From positions 1 to 51,362 of the forward strand of contig NZ_JABKAV010000023.1 in assembly GCF_013377905.1 (NCBI RefSeq): 51,362 nt of DNA. Direction: 5' to 3'. This DNA comes from Hymenobacter terrestris (lineage in GTDB: Bacteria > Bacteroidota > Bacteroidia > Cytophagales > Hymenobacteraceae). The position numbers were made by a program, and so were the translations under genes. Shown here piece by piece: positions 1 to 7,345 of this stretch (position 1 is its first letter; each line of letters starts with the position of its first letter). Below the pieces are notes generated by a model, which was not told the DNA's origin, searched no databases, and saw only the letters and a program-made list of their open reading frames with translations.

Positions 1-754
1 TTGAGGCCAGTGCGAGGCTGTCGGGCGGGGTAAGCGGGCTGTCGGGCGGAGCCGTCAGGTCGAAGTCGTTAAGGTTGGACTTGAGCACGTCGAGACGTCG
101 AAACGTGGCAGCGGCGGGGCTCCAAGTGAAGTTGATCCATAGCGCGCCGCCAACCGCCAGCACCCCGAGGCCCAGCAACAGCGGCGCGGCCCGGCGCCCG
201 GCCAGCCACCACACTCCTGGTAGCGCCGCCGCCACTCCCAGCAGAGCCGCGCTGGGCCGAATCATCCAACTCAGCCCGAAAGCCAGCAGCCCAATGACCA
301 GCGCCCGGCGGGACGGGGCGCGTTGGGCCGCAAACAAAACCCCTGTGCCGGCCAGCAGCACCGGTACGCGCACGTAGTTGAACCAGAAACCGTGTTCGAG
401 CCAGGCCACCAGCCACAGCAGCACCAGCGCGGCCAGCACCAGCGCCGGCCGGCCGTGCGGCCGCAGCAGCGGCCAGAGCACAGCCGCCCCCAGCACGGTG
501 GCGGCGTACAGCAGCGCATAAAGCGTGAGGCCATACCAGGGCACCAGCGGCAAGGCCGCATACAGGCGGCTCCACAAAATTGCGTATCCGTGGAAGTATA
601 GGTACAGGTCGGCCACCGGGGCAGCCACCGACTGGCCCCGCAACAGGCCCACAATGGTCAGGTCGTCGTTGGTTTCAAAGTAGGTGCCCAGCAATACCCC
701 ACTGGCTAGCAGCAGCAGCAAGGGTAGCAGCAGCAGAAGAATCCGGGTCCGCAT
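1..754 (-). CDS. Polytopic membrane protein, C-terminus cut by window edge
   Basis: An open frame runs from an ATG at 754 to the window edge without a stop (251 codons), so the C-terminus is missing. The product starts MRTRILLLLLPLLLLLASG, then has a polar TNDDLT segment near residue 30 and several hydrophobic stretches (YGLTLYALLYAATVLGAAVL, ALVLAALVLLWLVAWL and others). This is the layout of a multi-pass inner-membrane protein with a short acidic loop after the first helix, as in GT-C glycosyltransferases and similar uncharacterised Bacteroidota proteins. It is divergent from the GT39-like gene at 823, with 68 bp between the starts, and a role in surface glycan assembly is inferred from neighbours only. 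The other two minus frames here give Cys/Trp- or Ala/Arg-rich shadows. The family is not identified. Confidence 0.7.
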   Translation of the reverse strand, partial: MRTRILLLLLPLLLLLASGVLLGTYFETNDDLTIVGLLRGQSVAAPVADLYLYFHGYAILWSRLYAALPLVPWYGLTLYALLYAATVLGAAVLWPLLRPHGRPALVLAALVLLWLVAWLEHGFWFNYVRVPVLLAGTGVLFAAQRAPSRRALVIGLLAFGLSWMIRPSAALLGVAAALPGVWWLAGRRAAPLLLGLGVLAVGGALWINFTWSPAAATFRRLDVLKSNLNDFDLTAPPDSPLTPPDSLALAS

Positions 755-810
755 ACGGCGCAAGGTAGGCAGGACGCAGGAACGAGGACCCGAATAAATC
801 ATTTGCCCGC

Positions 811-817
811 TACCTTG
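811..817 (+). promoter_or_regulatory. -7-like element before GT39-like gene
   Basis: TACCTTG lies 5 bases before the GTG at 823. It resembles the Bacteroidota -7 consensus TAnnTTTG with one base missing. If it is used, the transcript is almost leaderless. No clear -33 TTG is seen at the expected spacing. Confidence 0.3.
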
Positions 818-822
818 CGGGC

Positions 823-2493
823 GTGAACCCACTGCCTACCCGCCTGCCAATCTGGACGCTGTTGTTCGTAACAGCTTTGACCGGGGCTTATTTTGTACTG
901 ACTCACGAAGGGCTGTACGCCATCGATGATTACTTCTACGCCCAGCATGCCTACCAGCTGTTGCACGGCACCCTGGAGCTAGGGCCCGATCCGCAGGAGC
1001 TGCTGCACGACCCGCTGCACGAGCGGTGGCTGATTTTCGGGCCGGTGGCGGTTTTCTTCGCGTTGTTTGGGGTCAATACCATCAGCGCCACCCTTTGGCC
1101 GCTGCTGGCCACGCTGGGCTGCGCGGGGCTGACTTACGCGTTGTACGGCCGGCGCGAGCCTGTGGTAGCGGCGGCGGCTATGCTACTGCTGGGCCTGCAC
1201 TACTTCACACTCAACCTAACCATCTACCTCTACCCCGATAACATCCTCATGTTCTGGTGTCTGGCCGGAGCGGCGGCACTGCTACGGGGCCGCGAGCCGG
1301 GCCGCCGGGCCGGGTGGTGGGGACTGGGCTTTGCGCTGCTCAGCTTTGCGGCCCTGCTCAGTAAGGAAACCATTGCCTATTACCTGCCTTTTTATGTGGG
1401 TGTGCTGGCCCTTGATGCCATACGCCGGCGACACGGCCGGTTCTGGGTTGTGGCCCTGGCCGCGGGCACGCTACTGCTGGCCGCCTACGGAGCGTTTTAC
1501 TACGTTGTTACCGATGATGCGCTGTACCGGGTACACCTCATCGAGCAGACCAACCGTTTTCTGAGTGAGGGAAACTATCTGGCCGGCAACCGGGCGGCGC
1601 TGCTGGGCCGCATTACGTGGCAGCCGCTGGGCTTTTTCGTGGGTATCGGACTAGGGTTGATGATTACACTAGCCGCCGCCGCCCTGGGCCGGCCAGCCGG
1701 TACCCTGGCTCCGGGCGAGGCCATCAGTGAAGCCCCCGACCGGCAGTTCTGGCTAGCTTTGGCGGCTAGCACGCTGGCTTTTTACTGGCTCGGCAGCACC
1801 TCTCTCAGCAGCTACAACCCCATCACCTTGCTGCCGCGCATGACTACGCCGCTGCTGCCGCCGCTGGCCCTGGCCGCCGGCTTCGGCCTGCAGCGGCTGG
1901 TACGGCAGGCCGGTTTGCGGGCCTTGGTGGTGGGCCTGGTGCTGGTGCTGCTTACCGCCTGGCTGCGCACGGCCGTGGCCGTAGTGTATCTGTTGCCGGG
2001 GCTGGCGTTGCTGGCCGTGGGGTTAAGCTCCTGGCTGCCCCGCTGGCCCGCTGCACTACGCCCTGGCCGGCCCGCCTTGGCGGCCGTGGTAGTAGCCGTG
2101 CTGGCCTTGGCGCTGGCCGTGCGACCAACATATTTCATGCGCAAGCCGCCTGTTTCGGCCCACGCGGCGCAGGTGCGGGTGCTACGACAGCTGGCCCGCC
2201 CGGCGGCACAGGGAACGGTGCTGGTCGATGATTTTCTGTTTGATAATTACGCTTTCAGCTACGGCTTCCGGGTGCCCGAAGACTTGCGCTTCCGCCGCTA
2301 CTTCGCCCGCGACTCTATCCACATCAGCCCCACGCAACCCGCTTGGCTGCTGCTCAACCGCGCCACAATGGCCAACGATGAACTCACCCGCAAACTCATC
2401 CGTTACTCGCCCGATTCGGTGCTCAGCTGGTACCCCAACCGCCGCTTGGTAGCGCAGGATGGGCTGGTAGAGCTATACGAGGTGAGGAAGTGA
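823..2493 (+). CDS. GT39/ArnT-like membrane glycosyltransferase
   Basis: The 556-residue product has many membrane segments and an acidic pair (IDDYFYAQHAYQLLHG, DD at residues 35-36) in the first extracytoplasmic loop after helix 1. That is where GT-C enzymes of the GT39/ArnT type bind the polyprenyl-phosphate sugar donor. A soluble C-terminal part (about 440-556) follows the last helix. Known members move a lipid-linked sugar onto protein or lipid A on the outer face of the inner membrane; the acceptor here is unknown. The start is GTG (MNPLPTRLPIW), and no closer ATG fits before helix 1. It converges on the GT2 gene at 2638, with a palindromic repeat between them. Confidence 0.75.
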   Translation: MNPLPTRLPIWTLLFVTALTGAYFVLTHEGLYAIDDYFYAQHAYQLLHGTLELGPDPQELLHDPLHERWLIFGPVAVFFALFGVNTISATLWPLLATLGCAGLTYALYGRREPVVAAAAMLLLGLHYFTLNLTIYLYPDNILMFWCLAGAAALLRGREPGRRAGWWGLGFALLSFAALLSKETIAYYLPFYVGVLALDAIRRRHGRFWVVALAAGTLLLAAYGAFYYVVTDDALYRVHLIEQTNRFLSEGNYLAGNRAALLGRITWQPLGFFVGIGLGLMITLAAAALGRPAGTLAPGEAISEAPDRQFWLALAASTLAFYWLGSTSLSSYNPITLLPRMTTPLLPPLALAAGFGLQRLVRQAGLRALVVGLVLVLLTAWLRTAVAVVYLLPGLALLAVGLSSWLPRWPAALRPGRPALAAVVVAVLALALAVRPTYFMRKPPVSAHAAQVRVLRQLARPAAQGTVLVDDFLFDNYAFSYGFRVPEDLRFRRYFARDSIHISPTQPAWLLLNRATMANDELTRKLIRYSPDSVLSWYPNRRLVAQDGLVELYEVRK

Positions 2494-2518
2494 CTAATGG
2501 TCAGCGGTTATTGAAGGG

Positions 2519-2617
2519 ACGTCATTCAGAGCGATGCGAAGAATCTCGCGTGAGGTCGATGCGCGGTTGTCGTTCAACGTCAGCACGCGAGATTCTTCGC
2601 TTCGCTCTGAATGACGT
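2519..2617. repeat. Intergenic palindromic repeat, copy A
   Basis: Arms 2519-2552 and 2584-2617 are inverted over 34 bases with one mismatch, around a 31-base loop. The core is CATTCAGAGCG then GAAGAATCTCGCGTG. It lies between two convergent genes and shares its core with four other copies in this window (10220, 15380, 31096, 36654). There is no T-tract, so it is not a standard terminator. Confidence 0.9.
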
Positions 2618-2637
2618 TTTATAACCAACTGCTACTG

Positions 2638-3531
2638 TCACCCCAGCACCTTAAACAGGCCCCAATCAACTACTCCAATAGCCCCCAATTCGCCCAGCAG
2701 CTGGTATAGTGCGCGGGCTTCTGGGCGGCTACGGTAGCGCAGGGCCTGGCGCAGTTCCCAGCGTACGCGCACGACCAGCGCGGCCCTCTCTTCGGGCGTG
2801 CGGCACAGGACCAGGGCCTTGCAGCATACTACGATGGTGGAGGCCAGGTGCGGGTCGTGGCGGCGGTAGCTTTTGGCCGATTTGGAGCGCGGATGCAGGT
2901 GTTTCTGGGTGCTGACGATGTCCAGGAACTGAAACTCCCAGTCGCGGCTGGCGCGCACCCAGAAATCGAAGTCTTCGTAGCTCAGGCTTTCATCGTAGCC
3001 GCCCAGCGCATCGAGCGTGGCGCGGCGCATGAGCATGGTGGGCGTACTGATGAAGTAGCGTTCCAGCACATCGGCAAACACGAGGCCCGAGGCGGGGCGT
3101 GGGTGCAGGCCGCGGGCGTCGCGGCGGTAGTAGTGGCGTACGAAACGGCCCGATTCGTCGAGCAGTTCGGCATCGGTGTACACCATACCGCAGCGCGGGC
3201 CAAACCGTTCGAAGGCTGCCACTTGCTGGGTTATGCGCTCGGGCAGTAGCACGTCGTCGGTGGCAAAATCAATGACGAACTCGCCCTTACTCAGCGCCAG
3301 GCCGCGGTTGAAGGCGCGGCAGTTGTTCTGGTTTTCGGGCAGTAGCAGCAGTTGCCAGCCAGGGTTTTGGGCGGCGTAGCGGCGCAGAATGTCGGCGCTG
3401 CCGTCGGTGCTGGCATCATCTACCAGCACTACCTCCAGGTGCGGGTACGTCTGGGCCAGAATGGAATCCAAGGCCGCCTCCAGAAACCGGGCGTGGTTGT
3501 AGCACAGCGCAATAATGGTAACAAGGGGCAT
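2638..3531 (-). CDS. GT2 family glycosyltransferase
   Basis: The 297-residue protein has a GT-A fold N-terminus: MPLVTIIALCYNHARFLEAA, the nucleotide-binding VDDASTDGS (DD at 38-39) and a second acidic motif DFATDD (88-93) in the usual DxD position. A likely acceptor-side sequence YEDFDFWVRA follows. It has no membrane segment and probably acts at the inner face of the inner membrane, transferring a sugar from a nucleotide donor to a growing surface glycan. The ATG at 3531 gives the canonical family start. The next gene on the strand (flippase, 3664) is 132 bp upstream, so they may share a transcript. Sugar specificity cannot be read from the sequence. Confidence 0.88.
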   Translation of the reverse strand: MPLVTIIALCYNHARFLEAALDSILAQTYPHLEVVLVDDASTDGSADILRRYAAQNPGWQLLLLPENQNNCRAFNRGLALSKGEFVIDFATDDVLLPERITQQVAAFERFGPRCGMVYTDAELLDESGRFVRHYYRRDARGLHPRPASGLVFADVLERYFISTPTMLMRRATLDALGGYDESLSYEDFDFWVRASRDWEFQFLDIVSTQKHLHPRSKSAKSYRRHDPHLASTIVVCCKALVLCRTPEERAALVVRVRWELRQALRYRSRPEARALYQLLGELGAIGVVDWGLFKVLG

Positions 3532-3663
3532 CTGTTTCGTGCTTAGTTGATGGAGCTGCGTGCTTAGGCCGTTTCGTTCGTGCTTGGTTGATAGGGCCTG
3601 CTGATTGGGCTAGTTACTGGCAGATAGTGAACGGCCTAAACATGAAGCTATATCGACTAAACG

Positions 3664-4929
3664 CTAAGAAAACACCTCCCGCCGGAAATACCACAGGCTC
3701 CAGAGTAGCAGCAGGGCATAGTCGATGGCTAGGGCCCAGGGGGCGGCCAGCAGCCCTAAACGGGGCAATAGCACCACCAGCAACAGGGTATAGAAGGCCG
3801 TCGACACAGCCTGGAACGCCACGTAGCGGCCCACCTGGGCACGGGCCGTGAGCAAAAATAGTAGCGTCCAGGACAGAAATTTCAGCCAGTCGGCTAGCAG
3901 TTGGGGGCCGAGCAGGTAGCCGGCGGCGGCAAAGCGCGGCTCGAACAGCAGCGGCAGCAGCCAGTCGCGCAGCAGCCACAACAGCGCTAACCCTACGGCC
4001 AGCGCCGGGGCCAGCACCAGCAGCATCAGCCGCACAAAGCGCCCCTGCGCAACGGGCAAGCTGCCCAGCGCCGCCAGCCGCGGGTAGTACACGGTGCCCA
4101 GCACCGACGACACCACCATGCCATAATTGTCGGAGAGTTTGGCCACCGCCTGCCACAAGTCGGTGGCGGCCAGCCCGAACTGCTGCACCAGCACCTCGCG
4201 CAGCACAAAGCTGACGGCCTTGGTAAACAGCAGCGTGCTCAAGGCCATCAATAAAAACTTACCCAACCCCCGCAACGCCCCCCGGCTGATGCGGCCGCGG
4301 GGCCAGGGCAGCAGCCCCGCTTGGGCAGCCGCTATGACAGCGGGCAGCAGCAGCAGGCCCTGGGCCAGCAGATAAGCCAGCAGCGCCTGCGGCACTGGGC
4401 CACCATGCAGCAGCACGGCCGCCACGGCCAGCGGCCCGGCGGCGCTCAGCCCCACCGTCAGCCACACGTAGGTGCGGATGCGGCCCGCAGCCAGCAGCAC
4501 TGCCACCGTCAGGGCATAGCCAATCAACAGCAGCAGGCCCAGACCGAGCAGCAGCATTTGGCCCGTTGCCAGCTGCAGCACGCCCACCAACGGACCGGGC
4601 ATCAGCAGTAGCGCCAGCAGGGCCAGCGCGCCGGCCAGCATGTTCAGCAGCAGTGCGCCTCCCAGCCAGGCCCGGTAACGGCCCGAGCCGGGCCGCAGCG
4701 GCGCCAGATATTTTACCGCTCCCACGTGCGTGCCATCGTTGGGCAGCGTGGTGAACAGGGCCATCAGGTTCTGGAAATGGGCCAGCAGCGTGAGGCCGCC
4801 TGGCCCACCATACACGGCCAGCAGCTTGTTGAGCACCAGCGCCCCCGCCGTGCGGGCTACCACGGCCACCCCCGAGCCCGCCGCCCCACGCACAAAGCGT
4901 CCGATAAGTATGCGGCGGGGTTCGTTCAT
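3664..4929 (-). CDS. WzxE-like polysaccharide flippase
   Basis: The 421-residue integral membrane protein has roughly 11-12 hydrophobic segments. From memory of the family, its first segment (LNKLLAVYGGPGGLTLLAHF) and mid-protein LWQAVAKLSDNYG line up with the conserved WzxE motifs (KLLAV-GPAGL; WQGVSSISD-Y). WzxE-type proteins (MOP superfamily) flip undecaprenyl-diphosphate-linked glycan units across the inner membrane. Its ATG shares one base with the stop of the 4929-5987 gene (TGATG), so the two are almost certainly translationally coupled, and the GT2 gene lies downstream. Together they look like part of a surface-glycan locus. No Wzy polymerase or chain-length regulator is visible in the window. 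Confidence 0.82.
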   Translation of the reverse strand: MNEPRRILIGRFVRGAAGSGVAVVARTAGALVLNKLLAVYGGPGGLTLLAHFQNLMALFTTLPNDGTHVGAVKYLAPLRPGSGRYRAWLGGALLLNMLAGALALLALLLMPGPLVGVLQLATGQMLLLGLGLLLLIGYALTVAVLLAAGRIRTYVWLTVGLSAAGPLAVAAVLLHGGPVPQALLAYLLAQGLLLLPAVIAAAQAGLLPWPRGRISRGALRGLGKFLLMALSTLLFTKAVSFVLREVLVQQFGLAATDLWQAVAKLSDNYGMVVSSVLGTVYYPRLAALGSLPVAQGRFVRLMLLVLAPALAVGLALLWLLRDWLLPLLFEPRFAAAGYLLGPQLLADWLKFLSWTLLFLLTARAQVGRYVAFQAVSTAFYTLLLVVLLPRLGLLAAPWALAIDYALLLLWSLWYFRREVFS

Positions 4930-5987
4930 CAGCCCAGCTCCTTGCTAAACGTCAGCTTGAGGCCCGACACGGCCCCGAGGTGGCGCTTGAAGCGCAGCAG
5001 CGACTCATCGACGCCGGTGGGCAGGGCCGAAATGCCCAGATCGAGCAGGCGCATGCCGCTGGCCCGGCCAAAGGCGTGCAGGCCGGCATTGAGCAGCACC
5101 ATGGGGCTGAGGTGGTTGTAGGCCAGCGGGCTGGCGGGCAGAAAGTGATACAGCACGTCGGGGCGCACCTCAATTACCACCGATACGGCCGCCCACTCGC
5201 CGGCCGCGTCACGTACCGAGAACAGAAGCACCTTCCCCGGCAGCGCCCGAAACAGGGCCTGCAGCTGCTCCAGACTCATGTTCAGCGGCTTGCCTTTTTC
5301 CTGGCGGCTGCGGGCAATCAGCTCGTAGGCCAGCGGCAGCAGCAGCGGCGGCTCCTGCTCGAAGCGTAGTCCGTGCCGTTCGCATTTGCGCAGCCGCCGC
5401 CGCTCCGAAGGGTGCAGACCGGCCTCGAAGTCGCGACTTAGGGGCAGGTAGCTATTCATTTCGATTGGGCCGATCTGGTAGCCCAGCCGGCCGAGCACGG
5501 TGGCGAGGCGGGCGCTGGCGGCGGGCTCGTAGGCAAAGGCGTGGGGGCGTAGCGTAAGCCGGCGCACGCCCTGCGCCCGCAGGCTGGTTTCCACGGCTTC
5601 CAGAAAGGCTTGCAGCACTGTTTCGGGCAGGTCGGGGGCAGTTTGGACGGCCCCAAACGGTGCCCGGCCGGGGCTGCGGGCGGCGTGGCCATCGGCGCTC
5701 AGATACACCGCCAGTTGGGCTACCGTATGGGTTTCGTTTTCCAGAAAGAAATGCAGTACCTCGCCTTCGGTCCAGTGTTGCAGAACCTGATGAGCGGGCC
5801 GCAGGTACAGCCAGGGCACATAGGACGGCGGCCGCACCGGCGCAGGCGCAGGCGCAAGGCCCGGCAGCCGCCGCAACGTGTAGCCTGCGCCGGCCAGAGC
5901 AGGCAGTGGCAGCAAATGGGCGGCCGCAGCAGAAATAAGGGAGGGCGAAGGCAAGGGCAAAACCGGAATCAGGAGGCGAAAGTACAA
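4929..5987 (-). CDS. FemAB/GNAT-like acyltransferase
   Basis: The product is about 352 residues. Its C-terminal half (about 155-352) has the layout of FemAB/BioF2-like GNAT-fold transferases: a basic helix SERRRLRKCERHGL, then RSRQEKGKPLNM, a strand pair GKVLLFSVRDAAGEWAAVSV, and the closing YHFLPAS and RLLDLGISALP motifs. Such enzymes move an acyl or aminoacyl group onto a glycan or peptide; the substrate here is unknown. It is coupled to the flippase by a one-base overlap. The given start is TTG, but a -7-like TACTTTCGC overlaps codons 2-4, so the true start may be a little downstream; no ATG occurs in the first 30 codons. Confidence 0.65.
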   Translation of the reverse strand: MYFRLLIPVLPLPSPSLISAAAAHLLPLPALAGAGYTLRRLPGLAPAPAPVRPPSYVPWLYLRPAHQVLQHWTEGEVLHFFLENETHTVAQLAVYLSADGHAARSPGRAPFGAVQTAPDLPETVLQAFLEAVETSLRAQGVRRLTLRPHAFAYEPAASARLATVLGRLGYQIGPIEMNSYLPLSRDFEAGLHPSERRRLRKCERHGLRFEQEPPLLLPLAYELIARSRQEKGKPLNMSLEQLQALFRALPGKVLLFSVRDAAGEWAAVSVVIEVRPDVLYHFLPASPLAYNHLSPMVLLNAGLHAFGRASGMRLLDLGISALPTGVDESLLRFKRHLGAVSGLKLTFSKELG

Positions 5988-6085
5988 CGATTTGCGACGG
6001 GCATCTGCCGGACAACGGCCAATGCCGCACCCACTTTCCCGGCAAAATCTCGTAAACTGTTTCCGTTCCGCACTTCTGCTTCCCT

Positions 6086-7324
6086 ATGACCCCGCCGCCC
6101 ACTGCCCGGCCTACCGCGCCCCTGCCCGCCAAGCCGCTTCTTACCACGCCCCCTGCTCATGAGTATGATGATGACAACGATGACGACCAGGAGATGTCGG
6201 CGGCCGCTATAGCGGAACTGGAAACAGCCCGCCGGTTGCGCGAGGAGCGCATCGGCCAGCGCCCCGGCACGCTCACCATCCGGCCCGACGCGATGACCCC
6301 GCGCCTGCTGCTGACCACGTACGACGAGGATTTTTTCCATGAACAGGAATACGCCAGCTACGACGAGCTGTACGCTTTTTTCGGGCAGCATCCGGATAAA
6401 AAGCACTGGCTCGATGTGCGCGGCTACAACGACCTGGCCCTGATAGAGCGGCTGCAGCAGGACTTCAACATTCATCCACTGCAGATGGAGGACGTGCTCA
6501 GCGACTACCAGCGGGCCAAGGTGGAGGAAACCGACGACGGCCTGTTCCTGGTGTCGCGCATGACCGAGTTCACCCGCCTGCTCACCATCGAAGACGACCA
6601 GCTCTCCATTTTCACCGGCGCCAACTACGTGCTCACGTTTCAGGACGACTACGACGACTGCCTGGAGCCAGTGCGCGTGCGGCTGCGCACGGGCCGCAGC
6701 AGCCTGCGCCGCCGCCCGCCACTGTACCTAGCCTACGCCCTCACCGATGTGGTGCTCGACCACTATTACCCCACGATGGCGGCCATCGGTGACTACCTCG
6801 AAACGCTGGAGGAGCGCATTTTCCAGGGCCGCGCTGACCGCCGGGTGCTCGCCCGCATTCTACATGTGAAGAAAGACATTGTGCGCTTTCGCCGCCTGGT
6901 GTACCCCGAACGCGAGAAAATCGCCGAGCTCCTGCGCATGCCCGACGACGAGGTGCCAGAGGACATCAAGGTGTTCTTCAAGGACTGCTACGACCACGCC
7001 ATCCAGGCGCTGGATTTAGCCGACAGCTACCGCGAAACCGTCAGCAGCCTCATCGACCTGTACATGTCGGACCAGAGCAACCGGGCCAACGAGGTGATGA
7101 AAGTGCTGACCATTATCAGCAGCATTTTTATTCCGCTGAGCTTTGTGGTGGGCCTCTACGGCATGAATTTTCAGCGCGAGGCCCCCGACGGCAGCACCAA
7201 CCCGCTCAATATGCCGGAGCTCTACAGCCCCTGGGGCTACCCAATACTGCTGGCCCTGCTGGCCCTCATCGTCATCTTCCAACTCATCTACTTCTACCGC
7301 AAAGGCTGGCTGACGAATAAGTAA
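6086..7324 (+). CDS. corA: CorA-family Mg2+/Co2+ transporter
   Basis: The 412-residue protein has the hallmark GMN motif (VGLYGMNF, about 359-361) at the end of the first of two C-terminal helices. These are VLTIISSIFIPLSFVVGL, and after a short loop YPILLALLALIVIFQLIYFY with a basic tail. The long N-terminal cytoplasmic domain ends in the coiled helix leading into the pore (RETVSSLIDLYMSDQSNRANEVMKV). CorA forms a pentameric channel that lets Mg2+ (or Co2+/Ni2+) enter down its gradient. The first 60 residues are an extra acidic, low-complexity stretch (EYDDDNDDDQEM) of unknown role. Start ATG 6086. It is divergent from the acyltransferase and convergent with the gene at 7346. Confidence 0.95.
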   Translation: MTPPPTARPTAPLPAKPLLTTPPAHEYDDDNDDDQEMSAAAIAELETARRLREERIGQRPGTLTIRPDAMTPRLLLTTYDEDFFHEQEYASYDELYAFFGQHPDKKHWLDVRGYNDLALIERLQQDFNIHPLQMEDVLSDYQRAKVEETDDGLFLVSRMTEFTRLLTIEDDQLSIFTGANYVLTFQDDYDDCLEPVRVRLRTGRSSLRRRPPLYLAYALTDVVLDHYYPTMAAIGDYLETLEERIFQGRADRRVLARILHVKKDIVRFRRLVYPEREKIAELLRMPDDEVPEDIKVFFKDCYDHAIQALDLADSYRETVSSLIDLYMSDQSNRANEVMKVLTIISSIFIPLSFVVGLYGMNFQREAPDGSTNPLNMPELYSPWGYPILLALLALIVIFQLIYFYRKGWLTNK

Positions 7325-7345
7325 TGAAGGGAATGACGTTCTATC

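Noticed and set aside
69..654. Two minus-strand ORFs in the first 650 bases
   Set aside because: One is Cys/Trp-rich and the other Ala/Arg/Gly-rich; the third minus frame encodes a proper membrane protein open to the window edge.
2519..2617. Repeat A as a simple bidirectional terminator
   Set aside because: No T-tract, a 31-base loop, and the same sequence occurs between divergent and co-directional genes.
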